Source: Motilibacter aurantiacus (GTDB lineage: Bacteria > Actinomycetota > Actinomycetes > Motilibacterales > Motilibacteraceae). Taken from it: 36,214 nt of DNA. The notes beneath the pieces were generated by a model. The model did not search any database. It had not been told where the DNA came from and was given only the letters and a program-made list of their open reading frames with translations. The first letter of the stretch is position 1, and each line of letters starts with the position of its first letter. Made by a program: the position numbers and the translations under genes. Shown one piece after another: positions 7,191-15,874 of this stretch. Location: the NCBI RefSeq assembly GCF_011250645.1, contig NZ_JAANNO010000004.1, forward strand, positions 292,562 through 328,775. The letters run 5' to 3'.

Positions 7191-7619
7191 ATGGACGGGC
7201 CTGGGGGCACGCTTCTCGCGGACGCCTCCGAGGAGGAGTGGGCCGCGGTGTTCACCCACGCCCACCTGCTGCGCTACGCCCCTGGCGAGGTGATCGCCGA
7301 TGTCGGCGAGGACGACGAGTCGGTGTACGTCGTCGTCCAGGGGGACGTCGAGGTCCTCGTCCCGGCCGAGGGCACGCAGGGGCTGACCCTCGTCGACGAG
7401 CTCGAGGCCGGCAACGTGTTCGGCGAGGTCAGCTTCCTGGACGGGGAGCCGCGCAGCGCGCAGGTGCGCGCCGCCTCCGACGTGGTGCTGGCCGGCCTGG
7501 ACCACGAGGGGTTCGACCGGCTGTCGGCGGCCCACCCGGCGCTGGCGATCCGCCTGCTGCTCGACCTCGGCCGCATCCTCGCCGGCCGGCTGCGCGCGGC
7601 CGAGCGACGGCCGGGCTGA
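7191..7619 (+). CDS. single-domain cyclic nucleotide-binding protein
   Basis: A 142-aa protein consisting almost entirely of one cyclic nucleotide-binding (Crp-like) beta-roll: LLRYAPGEVIADVGEDDESVYVV, GDVEVLV, and the phosphate-binding-cassette-like FGEVSFLDGEPRSAQVRA (~residues 80-98). It ends in a short helix with no helix-turn-helix, so it is not a complete Crp regulator. GGAGGGAG precedes the ATG. A possible -10 box TAGCGT lies about 30 bases upstream. It may bind cAMP or act as a sensor module for a partner. It converges with the GNAT gene, with five bases between stop codons. Confidence 0.85.
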   Translation: MDGPGGTLLADASEEEWAAVFTHAHLLRYAPGEVIADVGEDDESVYVVVQGDVEVLVPAEGTQGLTLVDELEAGNVFGEVSFLDGEPRSAQVRAASDVVLAGLDHEGFDRLSAAHPALAIRLLLDLGRILAGRLRAAERRPG

Positions 7620-7624
7620 CGGCG

Positions 7625-8503
7625 CTACAGGCCGCGCTGGTACTCGTAGGTGGTGTGCGTCGGGGCGTAGCCCAGCTCGGCGTTGATCCGCATCATGGGC
7701 GCGTTGCTGTCGGCGGTGTCGGTGAGCAGGCCCTCCAGGCGCGGGTACCGGTCCCGGGCGATGCGGATGGAGGCCGCCTTGAGCCACCGGCCGAGGCCGT
7801 TGCCCCGGTGCTCGCGGACCACCGCCGTGCCGTAGTGCTGGGCGTCCCCGGCCCCGTCGCCGGGGACGACGAGCTCGGTGAACCCGGCGACGGAGCCGTC
7901 GGCCTCGGACACCGCGGCGACGGTGTGGAGCACGTCGCCGCGCCGCTCGATGGCGGCGGCCGCGGCGCGTACGCCCTCGACGTCCCAGCTGACGGTCCCG
8001 AAGTCCGCTTCACTGGTGGGCATGTCGTCCATCGCCGGCCGGGCGGCGGTGAACGCGACGGCGAGGTTATCGGGGACGGCGCCCTCCCACCAGACCAGCC
8101 GGTAGCCCGCGTGCGGGCGGCCGGCGAGCGCGTCGACGAGGCCGACGTCGGCTTCGGCCATCGCCAGCCGGGCGTAGACGAGGGTCAGCACCCGCCGGAA
8201 GCCGTGCGCCGCACAGAAGGCGTCCCCCGCCGACCCGGCGTCGGCCTGCGCGAGCAGCGAGCCGCGCCCCTCCGCCCGGGCGGCCTCCACCGCCACGCCG
8301 AGCAGCCGGGTGCCCACCCCACGGCGGCGCTCGGCCGGATGGACCGTCATGGTCAGCTCCGCCAGATGGTCCTGACCCGGCCGGTCGAAGAGCCGGAGGA
8401 ACGCCGTGCCCAGCGGCACCCCGTCCGCGTCGGCCACCCAGGCCACACGGCGGGACAGCGCGCCGGCGTGCGGGTCGGCGAGCACGGTCAGGCGGACGGG
8501 CAT
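7625..8503 (-). CDS. GNAT acetyltransferase with two GNAT domains
   Basis: A 292-aa protein with two GNAT folds in tandem. The first (about 1-150) carries the acetyl-CoA loop ERRRGVGTRLLGVAVEAA after the strand LAELTMTVHP. The second (about 155-292) has AGFTELVVPG and EHRGNGLGRWLKAASI, then DTADSNAPMMRINAELGYAP and the usual end YEYQRGL. The start is ATG 8503, preceded by GGAGGAG; the longer upstream frame lacks these signals. The substrate is unknown. Tandem GNATs include mycothiol synthase, but mycothiol synthase-specific similarity was not obvious here. Divergent to the glycoside hydrolase gene. Confidence 0.88.
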   Translation of the reverse strand: MPVRLTVLADPHAGALSRRVAWVADADGVPLGTAFLRLFDRPGQDHLAELTMTVHPAERRRGVGTRLLGVAVEAARAEGRGSLLAQADAGSAGDAFCAAHGFRRVLTLVYARLAMAEADVGLVDALAGRPHAGYRLVWWEGAVPDNLAVAFTAARPAMDDMPTSEADFGTVSWDVEGVRAAAAAIERRGDVLHTVAAVSEADGSVAGFTELVVPGDGAGDAQHYGTAVVREHRGNGLGRWLKAASIRIARDRYPRLEGLLTDTADSNAPMMRINAELGYAPTHTTYEYQRGL

Positions 8504-8598
8504 CGGGCTCCTCCACGGGCTGGGAATGGGCGGCAGCAGTCTGCCGTGCGGGCACCCCCGGCACGCAACGCACAGCCAGGCCCGGTGCGTCTGACAGG

Positions 8599-8604
8599 TA
8601 TCGT
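8599..8604 (+). promoter_or_regulatory. possible -10 box (TATCGT) for the glycoside hydrolase gene
   Basis: TATCGT lies in the 152-bp divergent gap 8504-8655 and would give a leader of about 45 bases. No good -35 is evident, so this is tentative. Confidence 0.3.
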
Positions 8605-8655
8605 CGAAACGGCGACCCGCACGAGCCCGCTGCATCGGAAGGACCCGCTCCGTCT

Positions 8656-10293
8656 ATGCGCCTCCCCCGGCTGCCCAAGGCCTCGTCGCTCCGCCTCCCC
8701 TCCCTGCGCCGGCCCACGCTGCCGGGCAAGCGGTCCACGCAGGCCGTGGTCGCGGGCGGGGTCGCGGTGCTGCTCGCGGCGGGGACCGTGGTCACGGTCG
8801 GCCTGACCAGCGGGTCGGGCTCGGACGCCGTCGGCATGGAGTCGCCGGTCACCCTCACCCCCGGCTGGCTGACCGACCCGGAGACCGGGTTGCTCAAGGG
8901 CGCGACGAGCCTGCCGGAGTACCCGATCCCCACGGTGCCGCCGCCGCCCGTCGTCGCGACGCCGAGCCTCCCCGCGCTGCCGACGACCGGGCTCCCCGGG
9001 GTCCCCGCCGTCCCCACGCCGCCCGCGGCCCCGCCGGTCGCACCCTCGACCCGGCCGCCCGCGACGGGTGGCGGCAGCGCCGGCGGAGGCGGCGGCCCCA
9101 CGCCGACGGCGACGCCGCCGCTGCCCGCCTCCGACGAGGTGTCCCCGCCCCTCGCGACCGGGCGGACGCTGCCGACCTCCCTGTTCGGCCTGCACGCGGC
9201 GGGCATCGGGGACGGCAAGGCGCCTCGCACGGAGTACGGCGCCGTGCGGCTGTGGGACAGCGGCACGACCTGGCGGCAGATCGAGCCGGCCAACGACAAG
9301 TGGTCCTGGGAGCGGCTCGACGCCGCTGTCGCCACCGCCCGGCGCGACGGCGCCCGGCCGCTGCTCGTGCTCGGGCAGACCCCGGAGTGGGCGGCGAGCG
9401 ACCCGAGCGCGCCCGGCTACAACGGCCCCGGGGCCAGCTCCCCGCCGCGCAACAACGGCGAGTGGGTCGAGTACGTCCGCGAGGTCGCGACCCGCTACAA
9501 GGGCAAGATCACCGAGTACGAGATCTGGAACGAGCCGAACGTCACCGACTTCTGGCGTGGCTCGGAGGCGCAGCTGGTGACCCTGGCCAGGCTCGCGAAC
9601 GACACCATCAAGGCGATCGACCCGGGCGCGACCGTGACGACGCCCAGCTTCGTCGTCCGCCGTCCCGCCCAGCAGGCCTGGCTGACCCGCTACCTCGTCG
9701 CGGGCGGCGCCGAGCACGCCGACGTCGTCAACGTGCACATCTACCCGGACGCGACCGGCACCCCGGAGACGATGCTCACCGTCTACAACGAGGTGCGCAA
9801 CCGGCTCGACCGCCGGGACGTGAAGCTGCCGGTCTGGAACACCGAGGTCAACTACGGCCTGCCGACGGGCGGGACGGTCGCGCCGCTGCAGCTGCCGGAG
9901 GCCACGGCCGCGGGGTACGTCGCCCGTACCTACCTGCTCACGGCTTCGCTCGGCATCTCCCGCGCGTACTGGTACATGTGGGACAACACCCAGGTCGGCG
10001 TCCTCATGACGAGCGACGGGTCGAAGCTCACCGCGGCCGGCCGCGCGTACGCCGTGGTCCGCGGGTGGCTCGCGGGGCGCTCGTTCCGCGGCTGTGCCCC
10101 CGCGCTCGACGGCACCTGGACGTGCTGGGTGGGCAGGGACCGCATCGTGTGGAACCCGTCCAAGGCGGTCAAGGTGATCGTCCCGAGCGGCACGTCGGGT
10201 GCGGTCGGCATCAACGGCAGGGCGGTCGCCGCCAAGCCCGGCTCGTCACTGACGGTCGGGGTGGCGCCCGTGCTGCTGCGCGACGCCGGCTGA
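8656..10293 (+). CDS. membrane-anchored glycoside hydrolase, GH39-like clan A
   Basis: A 545-aa protein. A basic N-terminus is followed by one transmembrane helix (about 32-53, VVAGGVAVLLAAGTVVTVGL), then a Pro/Gly/Thr-rich linker to about residue 165, a (beta/alpha)8 domain (about 170-460) and a small C-terminal beta-rich part. The acid/base glutamate is E293 in YEIWNEPN and the likely nucleophile is E397 in VWNTEVNYG, the arrangement of clan GH-A enzymes such as GH39. Other marks are WRQIEPANDKWSWERLD and VVNVHIYPD. The catalytic domain should face outside. Substrate is unknown; beta-xylosidic or other cell-wall polysaccharide linkages are possible. ATG 8656 has only a weak ribosome binding site. 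Confidence 0.85.
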   Translation: MRLPRLPKASSLRLPSLRRPTLPGKRSTQAVVAGGVAVLLAAGTVVTVGLTSGSGSDAVGMESPVTLTPGWLTDPETGLLKGATSLPEYPIPTVPPPPVVATPSLPALPTTGLPGVPAVPTPPAAPPVAPSTRPPATGGGSAGGGGGPTPTATPPLPASDEVSPPLATGRTLPTSLFGLHAAGIGDGKAPRTEYGAVRLWDSGTTWRQIEPANDKWSWERLDAAVATARRDGARPLLVLGQTPEWAASDPSAPGYNGPGASSPPRNNGEWVEYVREVATRYKGKITEYEIWNEPNVTDFWRGSEAQLVTLARLANDTIKAIDPGATVTTPSFVVRRPAQQAWLTRYLVAGGAEHADVVNVHIYPDATGTPETMLTVYNEVRNRLDRRDVKLPVWNTEVNYGLPTGGTVAPLQLPEATAAGYVARTYLLTASLGISRAYWYMWDNTQVGVLMTSDGSKLTAAGRAYAVVRGWLAGRSFRGCAPALDGTWTCWVGRDRIVWNPSKAVKVIVPSGTSGAVGINGRAVAAKPGSSLTVGVAPVLLRDAG

Positions 10294-10315
10294 CGGCCCT
10301 GCGCCGCGTCCGGCC

Positions 10316-10999
10316 TCAGCCGCGCAGCCGGCGCCGGGCCACGACGGCCAGCTGGGCCAGCCCGACGACGGCCAGGCCCGTGCCGGCCGCTGCGAGCAGC
10401 GTCGCCCACTCGTCGGCGCGGCTGGGGTCGAGCCCGGCGGCCAGGCAGCCGACAGCCGTCACGGCAACCCGGCTCGGCCGCTCCCACACGGTCACGACGC
10501 CGATGTCGGCCATGCCGCCGGCCGCCGCTCGGGCCCGCAGGTACTCCGACGTGTAGGTCAGCAGGGCTGCCGCGACGGCCAAGGGCCAGGGCGCCCCGAG
10601 CAGGCCGAGCGACAGCAGGAACGCGCAGTCGGTCAGCCGGTCGGCCACGCTGTCGAGCACGTGCCCCCAGCGGGTCGCCCGGTCGGTGAGCACGGCGACG
10701 GCCCCGTCCAGCCCGTCGACCACGGCCACCAGGAGCACCACGACGGCTGCGAGCGCGGGCCAGTGCCCGCCCACGCTCGCACCCAGCGGCACGCCGAGCC
10801 CGATGGCGGCCCCGCCGAGGGTCACTGCGTCCGGAGGCACCCGGGCCAGCGCGAGCGGCCGGGCCAGCAGGTACGTCAGCGAGAGCCAGCCGCGGACCAG
10901 CCGTGAGCGGCCGGGGTCGTAGCCGCCGTGCAGGGCGGACCACCGCTCGAGGTAGCCCGCTCTCGTGGGCAGCCCCTGCGCCCGCCGGCTCTCCCCCAC
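10316..10999 (-). CDS. CDP-alcohol phosphatidyltransferase family protein
   Basis: A 227-aa membrane enzyme of the CDP-alcohol phosphatidyltransferase family, which transfers a phosphoalcohol from a CDP-linked donor in phospholipid synthesis. The signature is at residues 95-120: D95, D98-G99, A102, G112, D116 and D120, with spacing exactly matching DxxDGxxARx8Gx3Dx3D, except that the usual Arg after A102 is Val103. About six hydrophobic helices surround it. GTG 10999 is eight bases downstream of the metF stop, so the two form an operon. The N-terminal segment before the helices (~35 residues) is soluble. Substrates (inositol, glycerol-P or other) are not determined by the motif. Confidence 0.85.
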   Translation of the reverse strand: MGESRRAQGLPTRAGYLERWSALHGGYDPGRSRLVRGWLSLTYLLARPLALARVPPDAVTLGGAAIGLGVPLGASVGGHWPALAAVVVLLVAVVDGLDGAVAVLTDRATRWGHVLDSVADRLTDCAFLLSLGLLGAPWPLAVAAALLTYTSEYLRARAAAGGMADIGVVTVWERPSRVAVTAVGCLAAGLDPSRADEWATLLAAAGTGLAVVGLAQLAVVARRRLRG

Positions 11000-11007
11000 G
11001 GGTGCCG

Positions 11008-12000
11008 CTAGCGGCCGGCCAGCCCGAGCGCGGAGTAGACCTCGCGGGTCGCCGTCGACCGGTTCAGGGTGTAGAAGTGCAGCCCCGGGGCGCCGCCGTC
11101 GAGCAGCTCGCGGCCGAGCTCGGTGAGGATCTCGACGCCCACGGCGCGCACGGCGTCGGGGTCGTCCTCCACGGCGTGCAGCCGGTCGGCGAGCGCGGCC
11201 GGGAAGGCGGCACCGGACATGACGCTCATCCGCTCGATCTGCTTGACGTTGGTCACCGGCATGAGGCCGGGGATGATCGGGAGGTCCGCGCCCAGCGCCC
11301 GGACGCGCTCGACCAGGCCGAAGTAGTCGGCGGCGTCGAAGAAGAACTGCGTGACCGCGAACTCCGCCCCGGCCGCGGCCTTCGCCGCGAGGACCCGGGC
11401 GTCGGCGTCGAGGTCGACCGCCTCCGGGTGCTTCTCGGGGAAGGCCGCGACACCGACGGAGAAGTCGCCCAGCTCCCGCAGCAGCGCGACGAGCTCGGTC
11501 GCGTAGACCATGCCCTCCGGGTGCGGCTCCCACGCGGTGCCGGCCCCGGTAGGCGGGTCCCCGCGCAGGGCCAGCACGTTGCGGATGCCCGCGTCGGCGT
11601 ACTGCCCGATGACCGAGCGCACCTCGGCACGGGAAGCGCCGACGCAGGTCAGGTGGGCCATCGGCAGCAGGGTGGTCTGCTCGGCGATGCGCCGGGTGAT
11701 GCGGACCGTGCGGTCGCGCGTCGAGCCGCCGGCGCCGTACGTGACCGACACGAACGTGGGCCGCAGCGGCTCCAGCTCGCGGATCGCGGTGAAGAGCTGG
11801 CGCTCCCCCTCGTCCGTCTTCGGCGGGAAGAACTCGAACGAGAAGGACGGCACCCCGGAGCGCAGCAGCGCGCCGATCCGGCGCTCGGCGCGGCCGATCA
11901 CGGCAGGCGGCCGGGTCGCCCCCGTCAACGGCTCGGCGGCGGGCGTCGGCATCGGGAGGGAGGACTGCCCAGCGGGCACGGCAGGGGTTCCAGCAGCCAC
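11008..12000 (-). CDS. metF: methylenetetrahydrofolate reductase
   Basis: A 330-aa FAD-dependent 5,10-methylenetetrahydrofolate reductase making 5-methyl-THF for methionine synthesis. Family marks in order: FSFEFFPPKTDEGE (catalytic Glu region, ~residue 53), VTYGAGGSTRDRT, AHLTCVGASRAEV, IRNVLALRGDPP (~residue 140), GVAAFPEKHPEA (folate region), AVTQFFFDAADY and IIPGLMPVTN. The C-terminus GLHFYTLNRS is typical. GTG 12000 gives an N-terminal extension of about 30 residues; a downstream ATG (MPTPAAEPLTG) would be closer to the usual start, and neither has a clear ribosome binding site. Divergent from crtE, a synteny shared with M. tuberculosis Rv2172c-Rv2173. Confidence 0.93.
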   Translation of the reverse strand: MAAGTPAVPAGQSSLPMPTPAAEPLTGATRPPAVIGRAERRIGALLRSGVPSFSFEFFPPKTDEGERQLFTAIRELEPLRPTFVSVTYGAGGSTRDRTVRITRRIAEQTTLLPMAHLTCVGASRAEVRSVIGQYADAGIRNVLALRGDPPTGAGTAWEPHPEGMVYATELVALLRELGDFSVGVAAFPEKHPEAVDLDADARVLAAKAAAGAEFAVTQFFFDAADYFGLVERVRALGADLPIIPGLMPVTNVKQIERMSVMSGAAFPAALADRLHAVEDDPDAVRAVGVEILTELGRELLDGGAPGLHFYTLNRSTATREVYSALGLAGR

Positions 12001-12048
12001 GGTGGGAGGTTACCGGCGCCATGACCTGCCGACCCGGCATCACTCGCT

Positions 12049-12079
12049 TAGGCTCGTCGGAACCCGACGGACCGTCGGG
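12049..12079 (+). promoter_or_regulatory. putative crtE promoter -10 (TAGGCT) with adjacent 17-bp palindrome
   Basis: TAGGCT (12049-12054) fits the -10 consensus and predicts a start near 12061. Immediately beyond lies CCCGACGGACCGTCGGG (12063-12079), a perfect palindrome with 8-base arms around one A. A protein bound there would block initiation or early elongation, so it is a candidate operator for crtE-crtI-crtB. No convincing -35 is seen. Confidence 0.4.
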
Positions 12080-12154
12080 CCGTCGGCGCACGTCCCCACG
12101 CGCGGCCGACGGGCACCGGACGACCGCCCGAGGGCGGGGACAGCAGGAGGCCCT

Positions 12155-13288
12155 GTGGCGACAACGGCGCCGGAGTCGACGCCACTCGGCTCGCCGGCAG
12201 CCGGCGGCGACGGCACGAGCCCGCTCGACGTCGACCGGCTGCGGACGCGGGTGGGCGTGGCCCTCACGTCCTTCTTCGATGCCCAGGCCGAGTGCCTGGA
12301 CGAGGTGGGGGCCGACCTTGCGCCGGTGCTCGGCGCTGCGCGCGGCTTCCTCGAGACCGGCAAGCGGCTGCGTCCGGCCTTCGCCTACTGGGGTTGGCGC
12401 GGCGCCGGCGGCCCGGACGGCGACGCGATCGTGGCCGCGGCCTCGTCACTGGAGCTGCTGCACGCCTGCGCGCTGATCCACGACGACGTGATGGACGACA
12501 GCGACACCCGGCGCGGCCAGCCGTCCGTGCACAAGCGCTTCGCCGCCGAGCACGGCGCGGCGGGCTGGCACGGGACGCCGGACGGGTTCGGGCTCGCCTC
12601 CGCGGTCCTGCTCGGCGACATGTGCCTGGTCTGGGCCGACCAGATGCTGTGGACCAGCGGGCTCGGCCAGGAGGCGGTGCAGCGCGCGCAGCCGCTCTAC
12701 GACCGCATGCGCATCCAGCTCATGGCCGGCCAGTACCTCGACGTCCTCGAGCAGGCCCGCGGGTCCCAGTCGGTCGAGAGCTCGCTGCGGGTCGCGCGGT
12801 TCAAGAGCGCGAAGTACACCGTCGAGGGGCCGCTGCTGCTCGGGGCGGCGCTGGCGGGGGCGGGCCAGGCGACGATGGCCGCCTACACCGCGTACGGAGT
12901 GCCGATCGGCGAGGCCTTCCAGCTGCGCGACGACGTGCTGGGGGTGTTCGGCGACCCCGCCGAGACCGGCAAGCCGGCCGGCGACGACCTGCGCGAGGGC
13001 AAGCGGACCGTGCTCGTGGCCGAGGCGGTCGCCCAGGCGACGCCGGGCCAGCGCGCCCTCGTCGAGCGGCTGCTCGGCGACCCCGAGCTCGACGCCGCCG
13101 GGGTCACCGCCCTGCGCGAGGTGATCGTCGACACCGGCGCGCTGGCCCGCACCGAGCAGCTGATCGCCGAGCGCCGGGACACCGCGCTCGCGGCCCTGGG
13201 CACCGCCGAGGAGTCCGGGCTCATCGCCCGGCCGGCCGCCCGCGTGCTGCGCGACCTCGCCGTGGCCGCCACGGCCCGCCGGGTCTGA
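12155..13288 (+). CDS. crtE: geranylgeranyl diphosphate synthase (polyprenyl synthetase)
   Basis: A 377-aa trans-prenyltransferase condensing IPP with allylic diphosphates. The first Asp-rich motif is HDDVMDDSDTRRG (~residue 111) and the second is FQLRDDVLGVFGD (~residue 256), with GKRLRPA near residue 70. Residues before the first motif (HACALI) are small, with no bulky aromatic at the -4/-5 positions, which favours a GGPP-length or longer product. The start is GTG 12155, with AGGAGG at 12145-12150. It heads a tight operon: 9 bases to crtI and 8 bases more to crtB. In M. tuberculosis the syntenic gene is idsA2 (Rv2173). Here the operon makes carotenoid precursor supply its clear role. Confidence 0.93.
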   Translation: MATTAPESTPLGSPAAGGDGTSPLDVDRLRTRVGVALTSFFDAQAECLDEVGADLAPVLGAARGFLETGKRLRPAFAYWGWRGAGGPDGDAIVAAASSLELLHACALIHDDVMDDSDTRRGQPSVHKRFAAEHGAAGWHGTPDGFGLASAVLLGDMCLVWADQMLWTSGLGQEAVQRAQPLYDRMRIQLMAGQYLDVLEQARGSQSVESSLRVARFKSAKYTVEGPLLLGAALAGAGQATMAAYTAYGVPIGEAFQLRDDVLGVFGDPAETGKPAGDDLREGKRTVLVAEAVAQATPGQRALVERLLGDPELDAAGVTALREVIVDTGALARTEQLIAERRDTALAALGTAEESGLIARPAARVLRDLAVAATARRV

Positions 13289-13297
13289 GGGGCGCGC

Positions 13298-14797
13298 GTG
13301 CGACACGTATCCGGCCACACCGACCGCGTCGTCGTGGTCGGCGCCGGCCTCGCCGGCCTGTCCGCGGCGCTCCGTCTCGTCGGGGCGGGCCGCCAGGTCA
13401 CCGTGGTGGAGCGCGAGGCCGTCCCCGGCGGCCGGGCGGGGCTGCTCACCGACGGCGGCTACGCCTTCGACACCGGCCCCACCGTGCTCACCATGCCGGA
13501 CCTGCTCGCCGACGCGCTCGACTGCGTGGGCGAGCGGCTCGAGGACTGGCTGGAGCTCACGCCCGTCGCGCCGCTCTACCGCGCGACCTACGCCGACGGC
13601 TCCACGCTCGACGTCCACGCCGATGTCGACGCCATGGCCGCCGAGATCGATGCTGTCTGCGGGCCCGCCGAGGCAGCCGGCTACCGGCGCTACGTCGACT
13701 TCGTCTCGAAGCTCTACCGCTACGAGATGCGCGACTTCATCGACCGCAACATCGACTCGCCCTTCACGCTGCTGACGCCCTCGCTGGCCAAGCTCGCGGC
13801 GATGGGCGGGTTCCGCAAGCTGGCGCCGAAGGTCGAGCAGTACCTCAAGGACGAGCGCACCCAGCGCGTCTTCTCCTTCCAGGCGATGTACGCCGGCCTG
13901 TCCCCCTACGACGCGCTCTCGATCTACGCGGTGATCGCCTACATGGACTCCGTCGCCGGGGTCTTCTTCCCGCGCGGCGGCATGCACGCGGTGCCGCGCG
14001 CGCTGGCCGCCGCGGCCGAGAAGCACGGCGTGCAGTTCCGCTGGTCGACCGAGGCCACCCGGGTCGAGCTGAACGGCGACCGGGCCGTCGCCGTCCACAC
14101 CGCTGACGGGGAGCGCATCCCCTGCGACGCCGTGGTGCTCAACCCCGACCTCCCGGTCGCCTACCGCGACCTGCTCGGCCGCAGCCCGCTGAGCCTGCGC
14201 CGGCTGAAGTACTCGCCGTCGTGCTTCGTGCTGCACGCCGGCTCGACCGCGAGGTACGACGCGATGGCCCACCACAACATCTCGTTCGGCCGGGAGTGGA
14301 AGGGCGTGTTCCGCGAGGTCATCGACGACGGCCGGCTGATGAGCGACCCCTCGTACCTCGTCACCCGGCCCACGGCCTCGGACCCGACGCTGGCGCCCGC
14401 CGGCCGCGAGTCCTACTACGTGCTGTTCCCGACGCCGAACCTCGACGCCCCCATCGACTGGCGGGTCGAGGGCCCGCGCTACCGCGACCGGGTCGTCGCC
14501 ACCCTCGAGGAGCGCGGGCTGGACGGCTTCGGGGCGGGCATCGAGGTCGAGCACGTGACGACCCCGCTGGACTGGCAGGCCCGCGGCATGGAGCGCGGAG
14601 CCCCCTTCGCGGCGGCCCACACGTTCTTCCAGACCGGCCCCTTCCGGCCGCGCAACACCTGGGGGCAGAACGTCGTCTTCGCCGGGAGCGGCACCCAGCC
14701 CGGCGTCGGGGTGCCGATGGTGCTGATCAGCGGAAGACTGGCGGCCGAGCGGATCACCGGGCGAGACAGGACGTACCGGTCCCGCGCTCTCCTGTGA
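13298..14797 (+). CDS. crtI: phytoene desaturase
   Basis: A 499-aa CrtI enzyme, usual length, desaturating phytoene stepwise toward lycopene at the membrane. The N-terminal FAD motif is VVVGAGLAGLSAALRL (~residues 11-26), then VVEREAVPGGRAGLL and FDTGPTVLTMPDLL. Central conserved parts include YRRYVDFVSKLYRYEMRDF and MYAGLSPYDALSIYAVIAYM, and the C-terminal end has FFQTGPFRPRN with FAGSGTQPGVGVPMV (~residues 465-480). It sits between crtE and crtB, so it is the main desaturase of the pathway, in contrast to the CrtI-family protein at 2485. GTG start at 13298, nine bases after crtE. Confidence 0.95.
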   Translation: MRHVSGHTDRVVVVGAGLAGLSAALRLVGAGRQVTVVEREAVPGGRAGLLTDGGYAFDTGPTVLTMPDLLADALDCVGERLEDWLELTPVAPLYRATYADGSTLDVHADVDAMAAEIDAVCGPAEAAGYRRYVDFVSKLYRYEMRDFIDRNIDSPFTLLTPSLAKLAAMGGFRKLAPKVEQYLKDERTQRVFSFQAMYAGLSPYDALSIYAVIAYMDSVAGVFFPRGGMHAVPRALAAAAEKHGVQFRWSTEATRVELNGDRAVAVHTADGERIPCDAVVLNPDLPVAYRDLLGRSPLSLRRLKYSPSCFVLHAGSTARYDAMAHHNISFGREWKGVFREVIDDGRLMSDPSYLVTRPTASDPTLAPAGRESYYVLFPTPNLDAPIDWRVEGPRYRDRVVATLEERGLDGFGAGIEVEHVTTPLDWQARGMERGAPFAAAHTFFQTGPFRPRNTWGQNVVFAGSGTQPGVGVPMVLISGRLAAERITGRDRTYRSRALL

Positions 14798-14805
14798 GGG
14801 GTGCG

Positions 14806-15747
14806 ATGAGCGAGCGGGACCTCGACGCCGCGGGGATCACCGACCCGGCGCTGCGCGCCTGCTACGAGCAGTGCCGGCGGCTCAACGCCGAGCACGGCAA
14901 GACCTACTACCTCGCCACGCTCCTGCTGCCGGCGGCCAAGCGCCCGCACGTGCACGCGCTCTACGGCTTCGCGCGCTACGCCGACGAGTTCGTCGACTCG
15001 CTGGTGGACCCGCACCCGGAGGCGCTGACCCCGTGGGGCGAGCGCTTCCTGGCCGACCTCGACGGCGGGGACAGCGCCGACCCGGTCTGCCGGGCGGTCA
15101 TCCACACCATCCGCACGTGGGACATCCCGCCCCCGCTGTTCAAGGCCTTCCTCGACTCGATGGCGATGGACCTGACGGTCAGCGAGTACGCCACCTTCGA
15201 GGACCTGCGCGGCTACATGTACGGCTCGGCAGCCGTGATCGGGCTGCAGATGCTGCCGATCCTCGAGCCGCTCGACGACCGGGCGTACGCCCCGGCGCAG
15301 GCGCTCGGGGAGGCGTTCCAGCTCACGAACTTCATCCGCGACGTGGCCGAGGACCTCGAGCGCGGCCGGGTCTACCTGCCGCTGGAGGACCTGGAGCAGT
15401 TCGGCGTGACCCGCGAGCAGCTCGCCGCCGAGGCACGCGCGGGCGCCAGCAGCCCGGCGGTGCGCGACCTGGTCCGCTTCGAGGTCGACCGCTGCCGGGA
15501 GCTCTACGCGGCAGCCGCGCCGGGCCCGCTCCTGCTGGACCCGACGAGCCGCGACTGCATCCGCACGGCGGCCGCCCTGTACGGCGGGATCCTCGACGAG
15601 ATCGAGGACGCCGGCTACGAGGTGCTGGCCGAGCGCCGGTCCGTGCCGCTCCCGCGGCGGCTGCGCGTCGCCGTGCCCGGGCTGGCGCGTGCCGCGCTCG
15701 CGCGGCGGGAGCAGGCGTCCTGGCGGCGGCTCTCCCCCGTCCGCTGA
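14806..15747 (+). CDS. crtB: phytoene synthase
   Basis: A 313-aa squalene/phytoene synthase joining two GGPP molecules into phytoene. Motifs: LPAAKRPHVHALYGFARYADEFVDS, whose DEFVD is the first Asp-rich site (~residue 61), YMYGSAAVIGLQMLPI (~residue 139), and ALGEAFQLTNFIRDVAEDLERGRVYLP containing the second Asp-rich site NFIRDVAED (~residue 176). GAGGGG before ATG 14806 is the ribosome binding site. It is the last gene of the crtE-crtI-crtB operon; no lycopene cyclase or elongase follows. Confidence 0.95.
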   Translation: MSERDLDAAGITDPALRACYEQCRRLNAEHGKTYYLATLLLPAAKRPHVHALYGFARYADEFVDSLVDPHPEALTPWGERFLADLDGGDSADPVCRAVIHTIRTWDIPPPLFKAFLDSMAMDLTVSEYATFEDLRGYMYGSAAVIGLQMLPILEPLDDRAYAPAQALGEAFQLTNFIRDVAEDLERGRVYLPLEDLEQFGVTREQLAAEARAGASSPAVRDLVRFEVDRCRELYAAAAPGPLLLDPTSRDCIRTAAALYGGILDEIEDAGYEVLAERRSVPLPRRLRVAVPGLARAALARREQASWRRLSPVR

Positions 15748-15845
15748 GCCGGCCGGACGCTCGTACCGGAGGACGCGCACGGCCGCCGCTGACCTCGCCC
15801 GGCGCCCCTCGCCGTGCAGGCGCCTGCCTCCGGCGCGAGCGCCCT

Positions 15846-15874
15846 GTGTGAATGCCCGCGACCGCCCGGGGTAG
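15846..15874 (+). promoter_or_regulatory. putative sigma-B/F-type stress promoter
   Basis: GTGTGA (15846-15851) and GGGTAG (15869-15874), with about 17 bases between them, resemble the GTTT-N14-16-GGGTA promoters of actinobacterial stress sigma factors. The predicted start lies just before the ATG at 15884, giving an almost leaderless message. This suits the stress-type protein that follows. Confidence 0.45.

Noticed and set aside
7625-8635. Longer GNAT protein starting at 8635
   Set aside because: The extra 44 residues lack similarity, whereas ATG 8503 has GGAGGAG at proper spacing and starts the first GNAT fold.
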